Shown here in pieces: positions 1 through 6,171 of a stretch of DNA of 11,521 nucleotides. Source of the stretch: Gemmatimonadota bacterium (GTDB taxonomy: Bacteria > Latescibacterota > UBA2968 > UBA8231); assembly GCA_026706505.1 (NCBI GenBank), contig JAPOYQ010000202.1, positions 1 to 11,521 of the forward strand. The letters are read 5' to 3'. How positions within the stretch are numbered: position 1 is the first letter of the stretch; each line of letters opens with the position of its first letter. The position numbers and the translations under genes were made by a program. Below the pieces are notes generated by a model. The model had not been told where the DNA came from. It did not search any database and saw only the letters and a program-made list of their open reading frames with translations.

Positions 1-73
1 CTTCCTCGCGGCCCTTGCGCGATTCGACTTTGGCTTCGACAGTGCGCGGCAGATTTTCCAAAAAGGTGGACAT
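1..73 (-). CDS. 5' end of an unidentified gene, downstream partner of the ABC transporter
   Basis: Only the first 24 codons and one extra base lie in the window; the gene runs off the left edge. The start is the ATG at 71-73, three bases after the transporter stop codon, with a good ribosome site (AAGGA, read on the minus strand at 81-85) seven bases before it. The visible N-terminus begins MSTFLENLPRTVEAKV and is charged and hydrophilic, with no signal peptide or membrane segment. The spacing says it is co-transcribed and probably translationally coupled with the ABC transporter, so it is likely a functional partner. I do not recognise the family from so short a piece. In relatives of this transporter type a small DUF1854 protein is sometimes a neighbour, but nothing here proves that identity. 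Confidence 0.6.
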   Translation of the reverse strand, partial: MSTFLENLPRTVEAKVESRKGREE

Positions 74-76
74 AGT

Positions 77-2311
77 CTAGTCCTTGATGGCGATGATCTC
101 CGCCACCTCTCTTTGCAAATTGACCAACTCGTAAAAGGTCCCCTGCTTCGCCATAAGCTCTGCGTGCGTTCCCGACTCGACGATGCGGCCATCGTCGAGC
201 ACCATCAGCCGGTCGGCGTTGCGCAACGTCGAAAGCCGGTGGGCAATGGCCACGGTGGTGCGGCCCTCGACGAGCCGCTGAATCGCCTCCTGGATCTGCA
301 ACTCGGTCTCCACATCGACCGAGGCAGTAGCTTCGTCGAGGATCAGTACGCGCGGGTTGTGGAGGATGGCGCGGGCAATGGAGACGCGCTGGCGCTCCCC
401 GCCCGAAAGCCCGGCCCCCTTCTCCCCGACTTGGGTCTCATAGCCGTCGGGCTTGGCCATGATGAAGTTGTGGGCGTTGGCCGCGCGCGCGGCCGCCATA
501 ATGTCCGCAAAGGAGGAACCGGGCCGACCGTAACCGATGTTCTCGGCAATGGTGCCAGAAAAGAGCACCGGCTCCTGCAGCACGATGCCGATCTGCGAGC
601 GCAAGTCGCGCAGGGCGATGCCGCGGATGTCGATCCCGTCGATCGCAATGGACCCGTAGTCGACGTCGTAGAAGCGGGCGATGAGGTTGACGGTCGTCGT
701 CTTGCCGACCCCGGACTTGCCCACCAGGCCGATCATCTCGCCCGGCTGGATGTCCAAGTCAAAATCCTTCAGCACGGGCTTGCTCTTGTCGTAGCCAAAG
801 GTGACACCCTCAAAGCGAATGCCCCCTTTCATGCGCGGCACCCGCTTTGCGGTCGGATCCTCGTACGCCTCGGGCTGGGTGTCGATGACTTCGAAGATGC
901 GCTCAGCTCCGGCAAAGGCCCGCGACATCCAGGAATTGACTTGGCCAAACCACTCCAAGGGGCCGTAAAACAGCCACATATACGAGTAAAAGGCCAACAG
1001 CGTGCCCAAGGTCATCTTGCCGCCGAGGACTTGCTGCCCACCGAGCAGCCAGACGACCAAGACGCCCAATCCCGTCAAGAACGTGATGGTAGCGAAGAAC
1101 ACGCCGCGATTTACCGCGGTCTTTTCGGCGACTTCGCGCAGCCTGCCGTTGGGCTTGGCAAAGGCCGCTATTTCCCGGCCCTCTTGGGCAAACGCCTTGA
1201 CCACGCGGATGCCGGAAAGCGTCTCCACCGTGCGCTCGGTCAGGCCAGACCAGACTTGGCCCCACTTGACGAAAAACCCCCGCAGCCGTCGCCAAAAAAT
1301 CACCCCCCACAGCATGATCAGCGGCACGGGTATCAACACGTACAGGCTCAACGACCAACTCATCCAAAACAAAAACCCGAGGATGCCGAAAACCATCAGG
1401 CCATTGATGACGATATAGGGCAGGCCATCGACGAGGAAGTCCTGCAACATGCCGGCGTCGCGGGTGGCCCGCGAGATGAGGGAGCCGACCTTGCGCTTGT
1501 CGTAAAACTGCAAGGACAGCATTTCTAAGCGGCGATAGAGGTTTGAGCGAATATCCGCGGTGAGCTGCGCGCCGAGCCAGGTCGCAATCCAGCCGTGGGC
1601 CCATTCGGCGACCCACGCCGAGAAGCGGACGCCGACCAAGGCCACGACGAACAGACCCAAGAGATGGATGCGCTCGTCAAAGCCCGTGGCGTAGCCCTCC
1701 ACCGGGACCAACACCTCATCGACGATGCGCTTGGTAATCAGCGGTGGGGCTAGCTCAGCAGCCGTGGTGGCAATGGAGGCGAAGGCCAAGACACTCGCCT
1801 TGAGCTTGTACGGGCCGAGATAGCTGGCGATGCGCTTGAGGGTCGCCAGTTTTTTGATACACGCTGGACAGATGCCGTTTTTCTCCGGCAAGAGCCGGTC
1901 GCAGCGCTCGCAGCGGGTCCGGTCCAAGTGCCCATTGACGGCAAACGGCTGACCCTGACGCAACTGCTCCAAACCCCGCGCCACCTCGGACATCTTTTCG
2001 GCCTCCGAACTGGTGTAGCTCAGCGACAAGGTCGGCGCATCCACTCGCTCAATTTCCAACTGACCGCCGCCGACAATCGCGTCAGTGCGCACCTCGGCCA
2101 GCGCGGCGAGTGGGATATCGACGATCTCGCCCTGAGCGGGCACGACGAGGACGCGATGCTCGGTAGCCACCAGCCACTGGCGGCCAAAGCGCCCGTCGGC
2201 AGCCAAATCCGTCGAGGCGCGGATGAGCACCTCCTCCTCAGCGGGCAGGACGGCAGCAATTCGCGCGGTCGCGGTCGCGTCGGCTGACTCTAGCAGTTTT
2301 TGCGCGTTCAT
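77..2311 (-). CDS. ABC exporter (fused permease-ATPase) with N-terminal PH-like region and zinc ribbon
   Basis: A 744-residue half-transporter of the type I exporter fold, expected to act as a dimer in the inner membrane. Residues about 25-115 form a strand-rich region resembling PH-like/YdbT-type domains. A zinc ribbon follows with C134, C137, C148 and C151, then six predicted membrane segments (about 170-450). The C-terminal ATPase is complete: Walker A GKSGVGKTT at 531, Q-loop Q579, signature LSGGE at 635, Walker B with E660, and switch H691. The frame is open 65 codons further upstream, but that extension crosses the divergent promoter region and has no family-like features, so the ATG at 2309-2311 is preferred. 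The substrate is unknown. PH-like plus zinc-ribbon exporters of this shape are, as I recall, annotated as cyanophycin-metabolism-associated; no cyanophycin gene is visible here, so that label is only a suggestion. Confidence 0.88.
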   Translation of the reverse strand: MNAQKLLESADATATARIAAVLPAEEEVLIRASTDLAADGRFGRQWLVATEHRVLVVPAQGEIVDIPLAALAEVRTDAIVGGGQLEIERVDAPTLSLSYTSSEAEKMSEVARGLEQLRQGQPFAVNGHLDRTRCERCDRLLPEKNGICPACIKKLATLKRIASYLGPYKLKASVLAFASIATTAAELAPPLITKRIVDEVLVPVEGYATGFDERIHLLGLFVVALVGVRFSAWVAEWAHGWIATWLGAQLTADIRSNLYRRLEMLSLQFYDKRKVGSLISRATRDAGMLQDFLVDGLPYIVINGLMVFGILGFLFWMSWSLSLYVLIPVPLIMLWGVIFWRRLRGFFVKWGQVWSGLTERTVETLSGIRVVKAFAQEGREIAAFAKPNGRLREVAEKTAVNRGVFFATITFLTGLGVLVVWLLGGQQVLGGKMTLGTLLAFYSYMWLFYGPLEWFGQVNSWMSRAFAGAERIFEVIDTQPEAYEDPTAKRVPRMKGGIRFEGVTFGYDKSKPVLKDFDLDIQPGEMIGLVGKSGVGKTTTVNLIARFYDVDYGSIAIDGIDIRGIALRDLRSQIGIVLQEPVLFSGTIAENIGYGRPGSSFADIMAAARAANAHNFIMAKPDGYETQVGEKGAGLSGGERQRVSIARAILHNPRVLILDEATASVDVETELQIQEAIQRLVEGRTTVAIAHRLSTLRNADRLMVLDDGRIVESGTHAELMAKQGTFYELVNLQREVAEIIAIKD
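81..85 (-). promoter_or_regulatory. Shine-Dalgarno site of the truncated gene at 1-73
   Basis: AAGGA on the minus strand lies inside the last codons of the ABC transporter and seven bases before the ATG at 71-73. It supports that start and coupled translation of the two genes. Confidence 0.55.
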
Positions 2312-2335
2312 GTCTTGGTAAGGCCCCGCAAAATG

Positions 2336-2348
2336 GGTTGACTCAACC
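2336..2348. repeat. 13-bp inverted repeat, candidate operator
   Basis: GGTTGA and TCAACC face each other around a single central C, a perfect 6+1+6 dyad 25 bases upstream of the ABC transporter start. On the minus strand the right-hand arm also holds TTGAGT, which resembles a -35 element. A dimeric repressor could bind here, but an isolated 6-bp dyad can arise by chance and the regulator is unknown. Confidence 0.3.
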
Positions 2349-2472
2349 TTGAAAAAACTCTCTTGGCATTGAAACAATGGCAAGGGCAAACTAGGTGCGG
2401 GCTTGCCATCCAGTCTTGCACGCGATGCGGACTTCGGCGATCTATTTTTCCAATCTGCTCTTATCCTTACAT

Positions 2473-2478
2473 TATAAA
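2473..2478 (+). promoter_or_regulatory. Candidate -10 box of the APS reductase gene
   Basis: TATAAA lies in a short AT-rich patch just upstream of the ATG candidates at 2483 and 2492. A transcript starting about seven bases after the box would begin near 2485, leaving almost no leader before the second ATG. No clear Shine-Dalgarno sequence precedes either ATG, which fits a leaderless or near-leaderless message. No convincing -35 box is seen at normal spacing. Confidence 0.3.
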
Positions 2479-2482
2479 GTCT

Positions 2483-3280
2483 ATGACCGCCATGACCGCA
2501 GACCAAAAGACCCTAGCGCCCTCGTCCAGCGAAGAGCGAGATCAGCAGCTAGTAGAATACCTCCGCGACCTAGCCTTGGAGCAGATGCCCGCCGAGGATC
2601 TTTTGCGCTGGGCCAGCGAGACCTTTCCCGGTCGGGCCGTGCTCAACACCAGCTTCCAGTACACCGGCGTGGCGATGATCCACATGGCGACGGCGATGGG
2701 GCTAAACTTGCGCTTTGCCACCATCGACACCCTCCGGCTCCATCCCGAAACGTATGCCTTTATGGAGGAAGTCAAAGCGCGCTACGGCTGCCACTTCGAG
2801 GTCATTCAACCCAAGCGCGGCGATGTCGAGCGGATGGTCGCGCGACATGGCGAGTATTTGTTTTTCGATTCCAAGGAAAAACAGGAGCACTGCTGCCAAG
2901 TGCGGAAGGAATGGCCCAACAACGCGCTGTTGCAAACCGCGGACTGCTGGATTTCGGGGCAGCGCTGGGACCAGTCCGAGCATCGCCAGCAGACGGCCAA
3001 GAAGGCGGACTTGATAGACGAGTACAGCACCCGGCGCAAAATACTCAAGCTCAACCCATTGGTCGATTGGAGCGAAGAGGAGCTGATGGAGTTTACGCGG
3101 GCAAACGACTTGCCAGTGCATCCACTCTACGGCCAAGGCTACCCGAGCTTTGGCTGCATCATCTGCTCCACCCCGATCCGGCCCGACGAACCCAAGCGCA
3201 ACGGTCGCTGGCGGTGGTTCAACGAACAAGCCGACGACGCAGACGACCACAAAGAGTGCGGGCTGCACTACAACATCTGA
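2483..3280 (+). CDS. cysH: Assimilatory adenylyl-sulfate (APS) reductase, thioredoxin-dependent
   Basis: A 265-residue cytoplasmic enzyme of the CysH family that reduces activated sulfate to sulfite. Family landmarks in order: SFQYTG (54-62, nucleotide loop), a LDTG-like IDTLRLHPETY (81-91), CC (137-138) followed by RKEWP, GQRWDQSEHR (159-168), NPLVDW (191-196), CIIC (225-228) and the catalytic ECGLH (258-262, Cys259). The CC plus CxxC set binds a [4Fe-4S] cluster and points to APS, not PAPS, as substrate. The start is ATG 2483, or 2492 three codons later; the upstream in-frame ATG at 2363 adds 40 residues with no family resemblance and overlaps the promoter region. The ArsC-like selenoprotein gene begins 13 bases after the stop and is probably in the same operon. 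IDTL in place of LDTG is a mild deviation. Confidence 0.93.
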   Translation: MTAMTADQKTLAPSSSEERDQQLVEYLRDLALEQMPAEDLLRWASETFPGRAVLNTSFQYTGVAMIHMATAMGLNLRFATIDTLRLHPETYAFMEEVKARYGCHFEVIQPKRGDVERMVARHGEYLFFDSKEKQEHCCQVRKEWPNNALLQTADCWISGQRWDQSEHRQQTAKKADLIDEYSTRRKILKLNPLVDWSEEELMEFTRANDLPVHPLYGQGYPSFGCIICSTPIRPDEPKRNGRWRWFNEQADDADDHKECGLHYNI

Positions 3281-3293
3281 GAGAACCTGAGTA

Positions 3294-3644
3294 ATGGCCC
3301 ACGCCTTGGAATGGCGCTACCATCGCCCTGGCTGAACGAGTTGCAAACGCGCACAAGAGTTTCTTGTGCAAAACGATATTGCCGACGGCATGGTGCAGAG
3401 CGCAACCAAAGAACCGGTCGCAGGCACGGCAGCCCTCGCCCTGCTCAAGGACGCGACCGAACTATTCGTCGCCCAAGGGCAGCGCGTCCTCCGCTTCGGC
3501 CTGACGTCGCAGCGGCCCTCGGACGAAGAATTGCTTCAGCTTCTATTGGGACGTTCTGGCAAGCTCCGGGCACCCGCGTTCCGCTGCGGCACGCGCCTGA
3601 TCGTTGGCTACAATCAAGCGCTGCTCCCAACGGCGTTGGATTAG
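3294..3644 (+). CDS. ArsC-family selenoprotein (in-frame UGA read as selenocysteine)
   Basis: A 116-residue thioredoxin-fold protein of the ArsC/Spx-like family, read from ATG 3294 through UGA 3333-3335 (residue 14) to TAG 3642-3644. The N-terminus reads EWRYHRPG-U-TSCKRAQEFL, giving a U14-x-x-C17 redox motif where relatives carry CxxC. After the UGA the same frame encodes the rest of the fold, ending in GRSGKLRAP (86-94, likely cis-proline P94) and LIVGYN, as in ArsC-like proteins. A hairpin with SECIS features follows the UGA. Standard gene callers would instead start at GTG 3366 and lose the active site. The gene lies 13 bases after cysH, with only a weak ribosome site, so coupling is likely. 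It probably acts as a cytoplasmic thiol/selenol oxidoreductase; true arsenate reductase activity is not implied. The alternative is a nonsense-mutated pseudogene, made unlikely by the hairpin and the intact downstream frame. Confidence 0.85.
3333..3369 (+). promoter_or_regulatory. Bacterial SECIS element with UGA (ArsC-family gene)
   Basis: The UGA codon (3333-3335) is followed by a perfect 7-bp hairpin: arm GCACAAG (3351-3357), loop AGTTT (3358-3362), arm CTTGTGC (3363-3369). The apical loop begins 22 nt after the UGA and has G in its second position followed by U. Known bacterial SECIS elements place the loop roughly 16-37 nt from the UGA with a G among the first two loop bases, so this fits. 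It would recruit SelB with Sec-tRNA. Confidence 0.8.
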
Positions 3645-3691
3645 ATGCGTCGCAGAGCCTAAAAAGAAACAGGTCGTATCTACTACTGCGC

Positions 3692-5167
3692 CTATCTCCT
3701 CTTAACTGAACTGTGCGGATAAACCCGCTCCCACCCCGCCGCACCGAACACCTTATCGGCCCACAGCGGACCACTTTCAGAGGCATCTACTAAATTGTAG
3801 GAGTGTGAAGCCTGCACGGAGCGCATGACTTCGCGCCAGAGCGCAGAGTCCAAGTGGCGGTATTCAGCCGCGTGCGTTGCGGACTCGGCGAGATTGTGCT
3901 GTTCTTGGGGATCTTCCTGCAAATCGAAAAGCCCGGCCGCGCCGTTGCCGTACTTCACTAGCTTGTGCCGCCCGTCGTAGGCCATCCAGCCAGATTGCAA
4001 GCCGCCGACTAGCATGTCGCGCGGCGCATCGCCAGCCAAGCCCAAGCCGGGCAGCGGCCTAGCGTCCATATATTCCGGCACGCCGTGACCAGATGCGGCT
4101 AACAGGGTAGCAGTAACGTCCGTGAGGCAAACCAAATCGTCGCGCACCGCACCGGTAGCACCGCCCGGCTGGCGCACTAGCATGGGCACGTGGCAGCTAC
4201 CCTCGTAGAAGTTGCCTTTGGCGTTTACGCCGTGATCCCCGACTAAGTCGCCGTGGTCTGAGGAGAAGATGACGAGGGTGTTGTCGAGACGGCCGCTTTC
4301 CTCCAAGGCCGCGAGGATTTGGCCGACCTCGTGGTCTATCTGCAAGATCAGAGCCGAATAGTGGGCGCGCACTGTGCGCTTCTGCTCCTCGGTGTAGGGA
4401 CCTTCGGTCTCTGGAGTCCAGATCGGCGCACCCGGCCGAGGCCGGGGATGGATGCCCTCGCGGACATCGCGGTGGATCGGGTCGCCGGGTGCGGGATCGG
4501 GAATTTTATCGACATCTACTTTAGCCAAAAATTCCGGCGTGGGGTCGTAGGGGTCGTGCGGGCCGGGAAATCCCACCATGCAGGCGAAAGGCCGCTCGTC
4601 GTCGTACTCGCGGATGAAGCGCGCTGCCTCCTCGCCGACGAAGTAATCCCAGTAGCAATCCCAGGGCAAAAGCGACACGCAAGCGCCGCGCTGCTCGTCG
4701 TATCCTTCGTGCTCCTTGCCCATGTACTTGCGATGGCCGCGCTGTTGCAAATAGTGCCAGTAGTCGTCTTGGATGTTGACCCACACCTTGTCCTCGCAGG
4801 CAATGCGATGTTGGAAGCCAAAGGAGGCTTCCCACGGGTAGAAGTGCATCTTGCCAATGGCCGAGGTGAGGTAGCCGTGATCGGTCAACATCTCCGCCCA
4901 AGTGCGGATGCCACACGCAGCGTGGTCCGGTCGCAGGTGGTTGCCGTTGGTCAGCACGTGATTGCGCCAAGCGTTGAGACCAGTGAGCAGCGAACAACGC
5001 GCCGGCACGCAGACCGGATGCAGGCTATAGGCTTGATCGTAGCGAATGCCCTCAGCAGCAATCCGGTCGATGTTGGGCGTGGAAATGTGGGGAGCGCCAT
5101 AACAACTGAGAAAGTCGTGGCGCATCTGGTCTGGCATGATGAACAACAAATTGGGTCGGTCGCTCAT
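3692..5167 (-). CDS. Type I (formylglycine-dependent) sulfatase, apparently cytoplasmic
   Basis: A 491-residue alkaline-phosphatase-superfamily hydrolase that cleaves sulfate (or phosphonate) esters. The formylglycine motif CVPAR starts at C53 and is followed by CSLLTG; the cysteine must be oxidised by a maturase not seen here. Metal and active-site positions include D13-Q14, K106 and H108 in GKMHF, H204 in GPHDPYDP, D304-H305 in SSDHGD, and K317. The start is ATG 5165-5167 (MSDRPNLLFI). A longer frame adds 24 residues overlapping the dioxygenase gene and is rejected. No signal peptide is visible, unlike most secreted sulfatases, so a cytoplasmic substrate is likely. It lies 16 bases after the dioxygenase gene and is probably co-transcribed with it. 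It converges on the ArsC-like gene with a 47-bp gap lacking a recognisable terminator. The substrate is unknown. Confidence 0.9.
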   Translation of the reverse strand: MSDRPNLLFIMPDQMRHDFLSCYGAPHISTPNIDRIAAEGIRYDQAYSLHPVCVPARCSLLTGLNAWRNHVLTNGNHLRPDHAACGIRTWAEMLTDHGYLTSAIGKMHFYPWEASFGFQHRIACEDKVWVNIQDDYWHYLQQRGHRKYMGKEHEGYDEQRGACVSLLPWDCYWDYFVGEEAARFIREYDDERPFACMVGFPGPHDPYDPTPEFLAKVDVDKIPDPAPGDPIHRDVREGIHPRPRPGAPIWTPETEGPYTEEQKRTVRAHYSALILQIDHEVGQILAALEESGRLDNTLVIFSSDHGDLVGDHGVNAKGNFYEGSCHVPMLVRQPGGATGAVRDDLVCLTDVTATLLAASGHGVPEYMDARPLPGLGLAGDAPRDMLVGGLQSGWMAYDGRHKLVKYGNGAAGLFDLQEDPQEQHNLAESATHAAEYRHLDSALWREVMRSVQASHSYNLVDASESGPLWADKVFGAAGWERVYPHSSVKRR

Positions 5168-5183
5168 AGTCTTATTCCATTCG

Positions 5184-6107
5184 TTAGGGTGTTTTCGCGC
5201 CCGCCCGCGCTTCGGCCCAAGCGCGCAGCGGCACGTCATCGGAGTCTTTGGTCAGCCAATGCTGGGACGACGGCGCAACATGTGGGTCATTCCCCAGCGG
5301 ATTACCGCCGCTGGGCAGGGCACCCAAAAGCTGCTGGCGAATCGGCGAGCAGCGCGCCAGTAGCGCCGGATCCTGCTGGATGTAGTCGGTCGGACGCAGC
5401 CAGCGGTAGTGATAGCCCACGTGCATGATCTTGCGCGTCCGCGGCGACTGATTGGGGCCAACGCAATGCCACGTTGCCGTGCGCCACAGCACGGCCGAGC
5501 CGGCCGGCAGCCGCAGTTCCAGCGTCTGTTCCGCCGGCACCTGGTACTCCATATCGCGCAACTCTTGGGGGCATCGCTTGTAACTGCCCGGCACCAACCA
5601 CAGATTGCCGCAATTGGATTCGGTCATGTCGAAGAGGACGTAGAAGACCTTGATCTCCATAAACGGCAAGCGCCCATCGAGCGAAGGCCCGGCAAAAAGC
5701 TCGGGACTAGCCAAGTCGGGATGCCACACGACATTGCGATAGCCAGCCTCCTGATCGGCCCCTCGTCCGCTGCCCACAGCCCCGGGCTGCATGTCGCACG
5801 GGTACGGCGGGCGATAGTCGAGATGCGTCGTGCGTATCTGGATATTCCAGCCGATTGCATCGACCACCAGCGGCAGCATCCGCGGATGATCCACTAAGTC
5901 GAGAAAGGCATCGTGCTGCGCGAGGGCGTTGCGCACTTGGAAATGCGTCTTTGCCGCCAAGCCCTGTTCCTTTTGAATGCGTGCGACCACTTCATCGGCG
6001 GCGGCTGAGAGCCGGGCCAGTTCCGCAGACGTGAGAAAGTGTTCGAGGACGATAAAGCCCTGCTCCGCAAAGTCGCGTTCTTGCTCGCGGGTCATTGCTA
6101 TCGACAT
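5184..6107 (-). CDS. Phytanoyl-CoA dioxygenase (PhyH) family Fe(II)/2-oxoglutarate oxygenase
   Basis: A 307-residue member of the PhyH family, non-haem iron oxygenases that hydroxylate diverse small molecules in the cytoplasm. It starts with the usual REQERDFAEQGFIVLEHFL helix-strand (7-25). Iron ligands are H129 and D131 in WHPD and probably H214 in TWHCVGPNQS, with R223 or R225 placed to bind 2-oxoglutarate. The core also shows FYVLFDMTESNCGNLWLVPGSY (155-176, typical of the jelly roll). The start is ATG 6105-6107, with AAGAGA a few bases before it; ATG 6095 is a second choice. The frame stays open into murD, but that 115-residue extension is an antisense-like artefact. The pairing with a sulfatase suggests joint processing of a sulfated organic compound, which is inference. 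The real substrate cannot be read from the sequence. Confidence 0.88.
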   Translation of the reverse strand: MSIAMTREQERDFAEQGFIVLEHFLTSAELARLSAAADEVVARIQKEQGLAAKTHFQVRNALAQHDAFLDLVDHPRMLPLVVDAIGWNIQIRTTHLDYRPPYPCDMQPGAVGSGRGADQEAGYRNVVWHPDLASPELFAGPSLDGRLPFMEIKVFYVLFDMTESNCGNLWLVPGSYKRCPQELRDMEYQVPAEQTLELRLPAGSAVLWRTATWHCVGPNQSPRTRKIMHVGYHYRWLRPTDYIQQDPALLARCSPIRQQLLGALPSGGNPLGNDPHVAPSSQHWLTKDSDDVPLRAWAEARAGAKTP

Positions 6108-6171
6108 TTTTGTCTCTTGGTGGACCAGGTGAGGAGGCATCGACAAACGAAAGTAAAAAAGATCGGGCGAC
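6108..6171. other. Short gap between murD and the dioxygenase gene
   Basis: The 64-bp gap has a T-run just after the murD stop on the minus strand, but I find no stem before it, so I do not call a terminator. Transcription probably continues into the dioxygenase gene. Confidence 0.4.

Larger units (their letters stand above)
2312..2482. promoter_or_regulatory. Divergent intergenic region between the ABC transporter and APS reductase genes
   Basis: This 171-bp stretch separates two start codons facing away from each other, so it must hold promoters for both directions. The ORFs on both strands run into it, but neither extension looks like family sequence. It contains the short palindrome at 2336-2348 and the TATAAA box at 2473-2478, described separately. 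I see no riboswitch-like structure and no terminator. Confidence 0.55.

Noticed and set aside
113..1528. A 471-residue plus-strand ORF opposite the ABC transporter
   Set aside because: It lies antisense to a complete ABC transporter and its His/Asp/Gly-rich product lacks domains; a GC-rich shadow frame.
2312..2506. N-terminal extension of the ABC transporter
   Set aside because: It would overlap the cysH start and promoter region and has no family-like sequence; ATG 2311 gives a normal N-terminus.
3366..3644. A 92-residue gene starting at GTG 3366
   Set aside because: The GTG is inside the SECIS stem and there is no ribosome site; the upstream frame adds the UxxC active site of the same fold, so this is the 3' part of the selenoprotein gene.
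3645..3691. A bidirectional terminator between the convergent genes
   Set aside because: No stem-loop with a T-run could be found in these 47 bases.
4319..5428. A 369-residue plus-strand ORF opposite the sulfatase
   Set aside because: It overlaps the antisense of the sulfatase and dioxygenase genes, crosses their boundary, and has no recognisable domain.
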